Shown piece after piece: positions 55,274 through 64,000 of a stretch of DNA of 64,000 nucleotides (its first letter is position 1; every line of letters begins with the position of its first letter). This stretch comes from Synaphobranchus kaupii. Taxonomy: Eukaryota; Chordata; Actinopteri; Anguilliformes; Synaphobranchidae. The translations under genes were made by a program, and so were the position numbers. The DNA is taken from NCBI GenBank assembly GCA_029718625.1, contig CM056376.1, positions 119,630,222 through 119,694,221 of the forward strand. The letters are read 5' to 3'. The notes below the pieces were generated by a model. That model was not told the origin of the DNA and made no database searches. It saw only the letters and a list, made by a program, of their open reading frames with translations.

Positions 55274-56365
55274 GTGAACAACAGAAAAAGAAGAAAAAGC
55301 TCAAGATGATGATACGTGATGTCAATATTGTACATCGTAATAAGTGTTTGTAGACAATTACATTTGGCTAGCAGACATTAGCTTGCTAGCTTATAACCAA
55401 AGCAAGCTAATCAGCTAGGTGCACTTAGCAAGGCTGTCAAAGCGAAGTTTAACTCTTTCTTCTCCTTTTCATGTAGTGTTTATGCTATGTAGCAAGTAAT
55501 TTATCCTGATGCATCCCCTCATTCAAGTACAAATGTCTTTAAGATTTCTGCCACCATTGTTAATATTTTGTGCATACAATGATTTAACCTGTGAAAGAAC
55601 ATGGTAAAATAGCACTGTTAAAATGATTAATTGAACATAAATGCATATTTTTAATAAAACATAGTATAGGCCAATGCTAATTGTACAGACTGTTCTTGAA
55701 ATGACCTGAGATGCTATTAAAGAATGTTTGGCTTTTTTGGAATTATACTTGTATCTGTGTATTTCCCCTTTAAAATGCTTTTGTAATGAAAAAAAAAAAT
55801 ATTATTAGGGCTTCACAATAAAATGTTATCCCATGATTATGTAAATACGTAGGAGTGAGACACAATCTGGACCTCTTCAACCAACAAAATTATCTGTATC
55901 TGAATTTGGATAGAAAATTGGAATTGGGCACGGCTTAAAGTAAACATTCTATGAGCAAGAGAAAATGCCAGTTCCCTAGCGTAGTGTACATGGGCATTGC
56001 GATTGTTATTCTTTCAAAGCACCAAACTCCTGATTGAACACTGATATATTAATCATGAAGTAAAATTACATGATTTATTTTTTAACCTTCTAGGTTGTTT
56101 TGATGCACAGACAGTTCATACCTCATTGATGCAGTGCTATTCCTCCAGTATCAACACAGAGCATGGGGTGCCTCAGGGATACAAATGAATGCATCTTAAA
56201 TCCCCACAAGCAGGATATGTTGTGATTGAAAGCATAAAATAAAAATTGATAAATAGGAGAATACCTCTGAAATCTCTATTAACCTCAGCTTGGCCTACCT
56301 CAAATCTCAGTGAGTCTATTGCTAACATTCAGAGAATATTGTTTGGCTGTTTTTTGCTTAATCAT
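55274..56365. other. Unique AT-rich sequence
   Basis: No gene or element recognised. The 56090-56270 part has scattered TCAACACAGAGCATGG-like text that may be LINE debris. Confidence 0.35.
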
Positions 56366-56367
56366 TT

Positions 56368-56911
56368 GCCAAAAAAAAAATGTTGCACACTGTAATATTT
56401 TGTTGGACCGTCTTTAGCTTTGATTACGGCGGGCATTCGTTATGGCATTGTTTCGGCAACCTTATGCAACGTCACATTTATAAAAAAAATTTCCGTCCAG
56501 AGTTGCATTCATTTTTGGCCGAGATCTTGTATTGATGACGGGAGAGTCAAACCACTCCGTAAAGTCTTCTCCAGCACATCCCAAAGACTTTCAATGGGGT
56601 TAAGGTCAGGACTCTGGTGGCCAATTCATGTGTGAAAATGATTCCTCATGCTCCCTGAATCACTCTTTCACAATTTTAGCCCGATGAATCTTGGCATTGT
56701 CGTTCTGGGATATGCCCATTGATTGGATAACCTGGTCATTCAGTACATTCAGGTACTCAGCTGACATTTTATTGCTGCATAACGTTGCTGAGCCTAGACC
56801 TGACCAATTTAAGCAACCCCAGATCATAACACTGCCTTCAGAGGCTTGTACAGTGGGCACTATGCATGACGGGTGCAACGGTGACTTTTTTTTTGGCCAG
56901 GCAGTGTAGAT
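56368..56911 (-). pseudogene. Tc1-like element, internal-deletion derivative with transposase fragment
   Basis: The minus-strand frame 56660-56878 carries the Tc1 core TVQASEGSVMIWGCLNWSG, then ATLCSNKMSAEYLNVLNDQV, and the second catalytic aspartate region as NDNAKIH. The element starts near a poly-A and TGTTGCACACTG, and its right end is TTTTTGGCCAGGCAGTGTA, a Tc1 terminus. From MHPS the sequence jumps to the terminus, so the N-terminal part of the gene is deleted. The left outer inverted repeat is worn. Confidence 0.8.
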
Positions 56912-57641
56912 GGACCCAATGTGCTGTTGTAGACAAGATGTGCATTTCCAGTTGTTTTAATCAAAGTGTGGAAGTGTGTCATATTTATGTTTAATGCTTA
57001 TTTTTGGCACAAATCACAAGCTCTTTTCTATGCTACTGTGGGATTTCCACTACTTACAAAGGAATTAAAAAATAGAAAACCTTCTGATTAATTGGTCAAG
57101 TTACCACTGGAAAGAAAAAAAATACCTGTATACAATGCATTATCTGTGCATTTCCAAATAGGGCATTTGGGTTTGTGTACACCCCTATGATAGCTTATAC
57201 TGTATATTATACAATGACATCCTGCATTGACCCAGCTGGTCACGTACAACAGGACAGGAATACTCAGTGTAGACCAGATCCAGATCCTCTGCACAGAAAC
57301 GTCTCTAAGTCCTCAAACTGGCCATGTGTCAGGCTATGATCAGCTGGAACACGTGGCAATAAATCATTTTATATGGAATAATTTGTGTTCTAACATTAAG
57401 TTCAGGTGCTACCTCAAAGAATCCACATAATGATAAATCAAAAGAAAACATAACAAGAAAAATTATTCTGTCACTCCAAGTGATGAAATGATTTTGACAA
57501 AACATTATTTTGTCCATTCAATATTGCATTGTTACATATTTTAATTGAATTTCTGTTGCAGTTTAATTACCACACTTATCAGCAAGACACAAATTCATCA
57601 TATTCTCTGGACTTCCAAATTATCTCAAGCTAAGCTCAACC

Positions 57642-57642
<1 letters not shown>
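56912..57642. other. Unique sequence
   Basis: Nothing recognised. Confidence 0.4.

Positions 57643-57714
<72 letters not shown>
57643..57714 (+). repeat. GT microsatellite (36 units)
   Basis: Perfect GT run. The open frames through it are artefacts. Confidence 0.97.
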
Positions 57715-57717
<3 letters not shown>

Positions 57718-58266
57718 GGAGGAACCAAGGAGAGATAACTCAGGTGGCAGCCAGAGGAAAACACCAGACAGAAATGCAGTTCTCAGGCAATTTTAATATG
57801 AGCTCTGGAGAAGACAGAAACTGCACAGTTGATAATCTTCTCGAAGGTGACTTAAGTTACAGGGAGTTTATAGGAAGCCTGTAAACAGGACATATTTAAA
57901 TTCTGTTACTCTGCTTGGTCAGGATATCGACTGATATTGCAACAATAGGTTACTTCAGGTTGCTAGGCAGTTAACTTGTTTAAATTTTATACAAAAAACG
58001 TGTTAGTTAAAAAAAAGAGAATGGTCTTCTTCACCTGGCCAGCTACAGTGTTCTCTTGGACCCTTCTCTTGGGCAAAGCCTATAAGGGAAGGTCTCCCAA
58101 GGCACCCTTAATGGGTATTGGGAGGAGGTGAAGAATGGGAAGAGATAGGAGCAGGAAATCTATTGCCAAACAACGGCAAAAACAAACCAATTAGTCCAAA
58201 CAATTCAGAACCAATTATGCTATATAAGTTGGTATTCCAGACAGTCATAGGGAAAACCATGTAAGT

Positions 58267-58267
<1 letters not shown>
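57715..58267. other. Unique sequence between two GT microsatellites
   Basis: No gene seen. It may be part of the upstream region of the candidate gene at 58503. Confidence 0.4.
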
Positions 58268-58305
<38 letters not shown>

Positions 58306-58314
58306 GTGTGTGTG

Positions 58315-58354
<40 letters not shown>
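58268..58354 (+). repeat. GT microsatellite with interruptions
   Basis: Two GT tracts with CG and CT interruptions (58301, 58315). Confidence 0.95.
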
Positions 58355-58358
<4 letters not shown>

Positions 58359-58502
58359 GGGTGTTTAAGACCTGAAATGGAACAAAACACCTGCGTTTTG
58401 GCCCCGACCACTGAACTTCCGTCATGAAGCAGGACCCACTTCCTGTTCATCTCTCATCGCTGTGCAACAGAGGGCCGAGACGTAGACACCAGAAGAGACA
58501 CC

Positions 58503-58587
58503 ATGAGTGAGCACTGCTCAGTTCTCCTGTTCCTTCTTTACATGGGCGGTTCTTCTCTCCTACTTGGAGGAACCAAGGCTGCAAGTG
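58503..58587 (+). CDS. Candidate first coding exon of a secreted protein (signal peptide)
   Basis: The ATG at 58503 has good context (ACACCATGA). It opens 28 codons followed by a strong splice donor (GCAA then GTGAGTACTG, intron from 58588), phase 1. The peptide is a classical signal sequence: a short polar start (MSEHC), a hydrophobic core SVLLFLLY..SSLLLGG, and a small-residue end GGTKAA suited to cleavage. A 5' leader with CATCGCTGTGCAACAGAG precedes it. I do not recognise the gene. An exon candidate in the matching phase begins at 63906. A chance frame is possible, but the combination of start, core and donor is good. Confidence 0.5.
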
Positions 58588-59143
58588 AGTACTGTTTCCA
58601 TTTTCTGTGCGAATTAATGCATGGTCTGGCACTCTGACCCTAGCTCTATTCTCTCTCACGGTCGGTCTCTTTGCCAGTAGAATGGAAAATGACCTTGACA
58701 TTTGGCAATACAACTCAATCTTGTTGGTAACACCATGATACTGCTCTATGAAAGCTGTTTCTGAATCACAGCTTTCCTGTAAAAAAAAATTAAGTCAAAT
58801 AAAGGAAAGCATACATTGTAATGGAGGCTCCAGAGGCACTTCATAGACCAGAAAAACTATATCTAAGTTTAGTTACAGTTATACAGTATCTAAGCATATA
58901 CCCTGTAGCTTGATAACCAGTGATGATAATAACATAGTTAAAATCCCATAAATGGGTCAATATCACCATAGAGTGCCTTTCAACCCTCATAATACTCACA
59001 CATTTTGGTCTTAATTTCCCATTCCCTTTATGTCTTATCATAAATAGTAGACACTCAAATTGTAGAAATATATATTAGCTGAGCTCCCACACATATTTTC
59101 AGATAATTATGGGCCAATATTCGGAGAATAAACCATAAGATAT
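58588..59143 (+). other. Putative intron, left part
   Basis: AT-rich, no exon recognised. Confidence 0.4.
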
Positions 59144-59537
59144 GTCCACCCTGTCATGGACATATAAATTACTGCTAAATATGTTTTCATTGCAATATTA
59201 AGATGAAAATTACATTTTCTGAAGGGTATGATGTCCCTTTCCTAAACAGGGTTATTTGTTTGCTTTCAAATTATAAATAAATAAAATATTTTATGTAAAC
59301 CATCTGCTTATAAAGAAACACATACAATTTGCACATATTTTCTTTTTAATTTGGAGAAAACTGTGATATTTGGATGCAGTTTTTTATTTGCATATTATTG
59401 CTCCCCACTTAGCTATTGAATACACTAGATTATATATACAGATATTTCACAGTATGATTGAATTATTATTTAAAAATATCAAGATGACAGGGTGGACCAG
59501 TGCATGACAGGGTGGACCAGCACATGACGGGGTGGAC
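59144..59537. repeat. GACAGGGTGGAC motif cluster, left
   Basis: The 12-mer GACAGGGTGGAC occurs at 59144-59155 (minus strand) and 59486-59497. It occurs again at 59506-59517 and, with one change, at 59526-59537. The last three are a 20-bp tandem repeat. Confidence 0.85.
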
Positions 59538-59636
59538 ACATAAAGCAGAACACACAATGCATGACAAAATATGAAAATATGAAATTTATTCAACTTTTAA
59601 AATGGGTACATTCTCAATCTGTAAGGGAGGATTCAG

Positions 59637-61865
59637 TGTAGGACTGTATAAGGTGTAGCTGGATCTGAATATAGAGCTGTAGTTCGCACCAGGGGCATCT
59701 ATCAGAATGCAGTCAGAATCCAGAGGAAGGTTTTAGGTAGATTTTATTCAGAATAATTGCGTTTCTGTGAAACACAGAACATACAGCATAAACATAAGGC
59801 ATTTGAAGGCAGGGATGTTATGAATAGGACAAAAACTACAATTTACTTACACAACAAATACAGTACAAATCATATCTGTTCTCTATTAAGTGTAATTATT
59901 ACACCCCTATGAAGTACACATGAATTATACGTGTAAATACTAACTTATTATCTAACTTATTAAACTGATGTATTCAATTCTGATGTTCTGTTATTAGTAA
60001 TCCCTTAATAATGATAACAGTCTGAAATAGCACAATAAATGCCAATGCTGCGGTGTTATGTTGTTAATTCAGCTAAATATACGCAGGCTACATACAGTCG
60101 AAGTCGGAAGTTTACATACACTTAGGTTGAAGTCATTAAAACTCATTTTTAACCACTCCACAGATTTCATGTTAGCAAACTATAGTGTTGCCAAGTCAGT
60201 TAGGACATCTACTTTGTGGATGACACAAGTAATTTTTCCAACAATTGTTTACAGACAGATTATTTCACTTTTAATTCACTATATCACAATTCCAGTGGGC
60301 CAGAAGTTTACATACACTAAGTTGACCGTGCCTTTAAATATTTTATATTTGGTCGCATATCCTTTGGCTTTGCATGCCATGACCTCCTGATGTCTGTGAC
60401 CCAACAACATCAAAAGACTCTTGATATCTTATTTTCTGGTACTCTTACAAGTGATAATATAATGTCTCTGCATTTGAATGGATCTCTATGGGAATAGGGG
60501 GGTGGGACTAGATTTAGCTGTAAATTACAGTGGAACAGTATGGAACACATGGTTGGCTAAATGGCTGTAAGTCATCAAGGGTCTGGTGTATCAAACAAGC
60601 CTCAAACCATCACTCTGCTGCCAGATATGCAGTAGATATGGATGGATCACTTTAAGGATTGTTTCTCCTGACAAATTTTCGTATTGAACTCTATGGAAAA
60701 ATAAGTCAGGAGAAGAAACCCTTCAGGTTATCCATCCACATCTACTGTATTTCTGGCAGCAGAGTGATGATTTAAGGCTTGTTTGATACATCACACCCTT
60801 GATGACTTACAGCCATTTAGCAAACCATGTGTTCCATACGGTTCCAGTGTAATTTACAGCTAAATCTAGTCCCACCCCCCAATTCCCATAGAGATCCATT
60901 CAAATGCAGAGACGTTATCGCTTGTAAGAGTACCAGAAAATAAGATATCAAGAGTCTTTTGATGTTGTTGGGTCACAGACATCAGGAAGTCATGGCATGC
61001 AAAGCCAAAGGATATGCGACCAAATATTAAAAATTTAAAGGCACAGTCAACTTAGTGTATGTAAACTTCTGGCCCACTGGAATTGTGATATAGTGAATTA
61101 AAAGTGAAATAATCTGTCTGTAAACAATTGTTGGAAAAATTACTTGTGTCATGCACAAAGTAGATATCCTAACTGACTTGCCAACACTATAGTTTGCTAA
61201 CATGAAATCTGTGGAGTGGTTAAAAATGAGTTTTAATGACTTCAACCTCAGTGTATGTAAACTTCAACTGTACATACTACACTCTCGAGTCGGCAATTTC
61301 ACCTTTAAATTCGGTCTGCTTAATTGCGCATTGAACACTTCATATGGATGCATAAATTAACTAGCTCTCTCATGAGGTAATATTACCAGCTGCCTTTTAT
61401 TTAAATGGTAACGTTAATGACTGCTAGCATTGAGATGAGAACTGTAAAAAGCCTGTAAACAATTCCAACACACTTTAGTAAAACCCTGTATTGAACCTAT
61501 GTACTGTAAATACCGATGTGAGGGCTAATCGGCTAACTAAGGAAATCTAGGGATCTAAAGAACGACCTCCACTTAAGCATAAATCAGGTCAGGTACATAT
61601 TTTAACTTAACCCGGGACTTACATTATCACATGGACACACAAGTACTCTGAATGGAAACGTTCTCAACGGCGGGATAGAGCAAGGGCCGAAACACAGCAC
61701 TTTCTTGTTGCTGTACTGTAATTGAAATAAGTTCGCACTGTAACTAAAGGAACTGGGCTTGCGCCGTAACTAAGGAGAAAGGTGCGCACTCCACAAATGC
61801 TACAGCAGGCACGCGTACATAGTTAAGCTAACAAAAAGAATGAAACTTAGTGAACCTTCCTAACA
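59637..61865 (-). repeat. BEL/Pao 3' LTR, interrupted
   Basis: TG...CA bounded on the minus strand and adjacent to a polypurine tract. The outer boundary at 59637 is inferred from the CA dinucleotide only, since no second LTR is present for comparison. Confidence 0.6.
60095..61270. mobile_element. Palindromic Sleeping-Beauty-type Tc1 derivative
   Basis: The outer about 245 bp at each end is the Sleeping-Beauty-like inverted repeat: CAGTCGAAGTCGGAAGTTTA outside and GGGCCAGAAGTTTACATACA inside, giving the double direct-repeat layout. TA flanks both ends (60093-60094, 61271-61272). The inside, 60340-61030, is itself an inverted repeat centred near 60683 with a tiny loop, so the whole element folds into one hairpin. 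It codes for no transposase and sits in the BEL/Pao LTR. Confidence 0.88.
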
Positions 61866-61876
61866 GCCGCCCCTGA
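61866..61876 (-). promoter_or_regulatory. BEL/Pao polypurine tract
   Basis: On the minus strand CAGGGGCGGC directly precedes the LTR start TGTTAGG, where plus-strand DNA priming takes place. Confidence 0.55.
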
Positions 61877-61959
61877 ATGTAATTCGCACTTTCACTCTCT
61901 ACAAAGGTGAACAAGTTTAACTAAGGGGGCGCTATGCCCTATCGTCTTGGTCTGCTGGG

Positions 61960-62975
61960 ATGGCTGGCAGGACGACCAGCCGGGCCACTGGTCTAGTGTA
62001 CTCTCGGTCACCAATCCTCAGGTCGACAGATGTCCATCAGCACTGGGGTGTACCTTCGTAACGTGTCTGATAGGCCACAAGGACCGAGGTAGCTGAGGGT
62101 CTATTAGCATAACAATAGAGTCTGCGGTAATATCGGCTGGGGTAACATGCCACTTCTGGCGGGTTTGCAGATAAGGTAAGTAGTTTCTGATGAAACTTGA
62201 CCAGAAGTGGTCTGCTAGCACCTGTGAGTGCCTCCAGCAATGACGACTCAGGAGTTCTCTCTCTGGGTAGCCGACCTGGGGCAAAGAGCCATCAAAAGGA
62301 CATTGGGTGTCACAGGGTCGAGGTCGGTGAGGCTGGACGAGATGTAGCCTAGTGGCTTCGAGTTAAGGATCCATTCCACTTCAAGGAGTACTGTCCAGAG
62401 TACTTCTTCAGTGACTGGCTGAGCACCCACCGTAGTGTATAATGCAGTCTTCTCGGAGTGGATCTCCCATTCCCAGACTCCTCCAAAGTGTGGTGCTGCA
62501 GGGGGGTTGAAATTGAAGGCGATCCATTGCTTGGCAAGCTGCTGCTTGAGGTCAGACGATAGCTCGGCGAAGACTTCCCGCATCTCCCTCTCTCCTCCCC
62601 GGAAGTTTGTTCCTTGGTCGGAGTAAAGCTCTGCCGGAGTCTGCCTCCAACGCGGATAAGGTCTCCGGCTTTGTCTAGCTCGGGAGACAGGGTTAGTAGT
62701 CTACTACTGGAGGGGATGGGCTTACTGGCCTTCAGGAGACTAATTTCCTCTGGGAAGCTATCCTGCTGGGCTCTCCGGAAGATGAGGTTTTCGGCTTCCC
62801 GATAGGTCTTGGCCGCAGGATCACCACCCCGGCCTGCCGCCCCATGCAGCTCCTGTGCTATAGCTTCAAGGAGTTCCTTCCAGGTGCTGCACCTAGCCAT
62901 GCTGGTCGGTCTGCTGGGCACAATGGAGGCGGTGCCACAGAAGGTAGACTTGCGAAGCTCTGAGACATCCTCCTC
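61960..62975 (-). pseudogene. BEL/Pao pol, integrase part (internally deleted)
   Basis: Minus-strand frames 62349-62921, 62248-62583 and 62018-62284 together give the end of a BEL/Pao polyprotein. The first part reads CSTWKELLEAIAQELHGAAG and later LLTLSPELDKAGDLIRVGGR, the linker before the integrase. Then the H2C2 zinc domain and first catalytic aspartate are missing. Near 62620 the second catalytic aspartate (DQGTNF, in another frame) appears, followed by FNPPAAPHFGGVWEWEI with the third catalytic residue, a VLLEVEWILNSKPL segment, and the C-terminal WRHSQVLADHFWS and RQKW parts. Frameshifts and the deletion make it inactive. Confidence 0.84.
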
Positions 62976-63111
62976 TGGTGCTGCAGAAGGCTTCTGTGGC
63001 GCTGCAGAAGTCTATAATATAGACTAATATGACCTAGTGTGTGTGTGGTTGAGTCCATTATCAAAGGGATGATAAAATAACATCCATCTACAAATTACAA
63101 ATGAACGATAT

Positions 63112-63540
63112 GTCCACCCTGTCATGTGCATGTCCACCCTGTCGGGTCTAAGTGGCCGACAGTGGACATTTTGGGATAACGATAGGGTGGACATTTTGAG
63201 CTTCAGTTAGCATATTAGCTTACAACAAACTGTGACTAGCTAACTAGCTAGTCTGGTTGTTGAAGAGAATTTAGTATAGTTAAACTTACATATTTTGAAA
63301 ATATTGTATTCTAATCAGTTCCGGCATATTTAATGCCGACAGGGTGGACATGTTAAGCTTAGGCAGAGCAAGTAAGCAAACTTATACAAAGAAAATTTGT
63401 CAATAGGAAAGTCAGCTACACACTTAGCTCAGACATTGAATTTCCCGCCACTGAACAGAGAAAAAAACTGTTGTTGTGATGTCACTAGAGTGCATGGCCT
63501 TTTCTTAAAGGGGCGGATTCCCCAATATGACAGGGTGGAC
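63112..63540. repeat. GACAGGGTGGAC motif cluster, right
   Basis: Copies at 63112-63123 and 63132-63143 (minus strand, 20 bp apart) and variants at 63158-63167 and 63181-63192. Two more exact copies lie at 63338-63349 and 63529-63540 on the plus strand. With the left cluster this makes about ten copies flanking the BEL/Pao insertion. Confidence 0.85.
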
Positions 63541-63905
63541 AATCATTTAAGGGACACACAAACTCTTTTTTTAAATTCTAAATAAAAATATGATTTTTAT
63601 TACCAAATGATCAATACACTTAAGTTGAGTAATATCTTATTTCACAAAATAATAATATGAAAACAAAAATTTTACATTTTATGATTTGACTACATTTTAC
63701 TCACATTGAAATTGAATGAGCAGTGCATGGGACATAGCAAAACAGCATGCATCCTCTTATACAAAACTGAAAAAAATCTAGAAAATGTATCTAAAGAGCC
63801 AAGTAATGCTTTTTTATGAATATAAAAACTTAGCCCAATATAACAAACCCTTTCATAGTCATTTTTATGTTAAATTAACATGGCAAATTAATTATTTATG
63901 TACAG
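63541..63905 (+). other. Putative intron, right part
   Basis: AT-rich. It ends in ATTTATGTACAG, a weak acceptor. Confidence 0.35.
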
Positions 63906-64000
63906 GACACCAAAAGGCACCCTACAGCGATATTGACCCAAATATACTATACTATAACTATGTAATTAACAATGTAGTTTTGTTACAGCTCAGCTATTAC
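63906..64000 (+). CDS. Candidate second exon of the 58503 gene (runs off the window)
   Basis: After the CAG at 63903-63905, the frame set by the phase-1 donor at 58587 stays open to the window end (31 codons) and begins with a polar stretch HQKAPYSDIDPNILYYNY. A better-looking acceptor (GTAGTTTTGTTACAG) occurs at 63974-63988, so the true exon could begin at 63989 instead. No family is recognised; this is tentative. Confidence 0.25.

Larger units (their letters stand above)
59637..62975 (-). mobile_element. BEL/Pao retrotransposon remnant
   Basis: Minus-strand order: a truncated pol (about 62975 to 61960), a polypurine stretch (CAGGGGCGGC at 61866-61875), then a 3' LTR (61865 down to 59637, TGTTAGG to CCTACA). 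The LTR is about 1.05 kb once the inserted palindromic element is subtracted. The 5' LTR, gag, protease and reverse transcriptase are absent. BEL/Pao elements are common in fish and have this pol style. Confidence 0.78.

Noticed and set aside
57545..57884. Two overlapping frames across the second GT microsatellite
   Set aside because: Same artefact; the non-repeat ends match no family.
58108..58450. His-Thr-rich minus-strand frames
   Set aside because: Produced by the CA side of the GT microsatellite; they also overlap the leader of the candidate secreted-protein exon.

Overview
The window reads as teleost fish genomic DNA. It is AT-rich and intron-like, has long GT microsatellites, and is dense in the transposon families usual in ray-finned fish: Tc1/mariner including a Sleeping-Beauty-type terminus, several hAT-like elements, L2 and CR1/Rex-like LINEs, Ty1/copia, BEL/Pao and a tRNA-derived SINE. 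I could not fix the species. No complete host gene is visible. The best host candidates are a signal-peptide first exon on the plus strand at 58503-58587, whose intron fills the right end of the window, a signal-peptide exon on the minus strand at 19334-19463, and a CpG-rich block at about 6960-7400.

Layout. 0-20 kb holds mostly unique sequence with four short-TIR elements whose 8-bp target duplications I could place: 309-501, 980-2606, 7662-9380 and 12366-13331. Two of these still carry BED-zinc-finger exons of a hAT-type transposase. A SINE lies at 14.1-14.4 kb. 20-24 kb is largely unique. 24.2-26 kb has a GAACATTCC-type tandem array and three tRNA-like cassettes. 26-36 kb has a palindromic MITE, a LINE reverse-transcriptase fragment and an 8.5-kb near-perfect palindrome that splits that LINE. 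36-40 kb is a large LTR-like repeat with internal arrays, split by a 2-kb MITE. 40-44.6 kb has a tRNA-like head plus tandem array, then a Tc1 remnant split by a 2.9-kb foldback element whose arms are 20-bp minisatellites. 46.4-51.2 kb is a Ty1/copia element with matching LTRs and TSD, interrupted by a Tc1 element with an open 332-residue transposase. 52.8-57 kb has Tc1 and L2 remnants and a small element sharing its ends with the giant palindrome. 57.6-64 kb has GT microsatellites, the candidate secreted-protein exon, and an intron-like tract with about ten GACAGGGTGGAC motifs. That tract is split by a BEL/Pao remnant whose LTR holds a palindromic Sleeping-Beauty-type element.

How the parts relate. 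The striking feature is nesting: five insertions inside other elements can be dated relative to one another. Three independent foldback (inverted-repeat) elements, of 8.5, 2.9 and 1.2 kb, occur within 34 kb. The 8.5-kb palindrome and a 376-bp element share a 14-bp terminus and 7-bp target duplications, which suggests one unclassified DNA-transposon family. The 2.9-kb foldback with minisatellite arms is the other candidate for something undescribed. Assignments rest on reading the sequence and recalling family features; no database search was possible.
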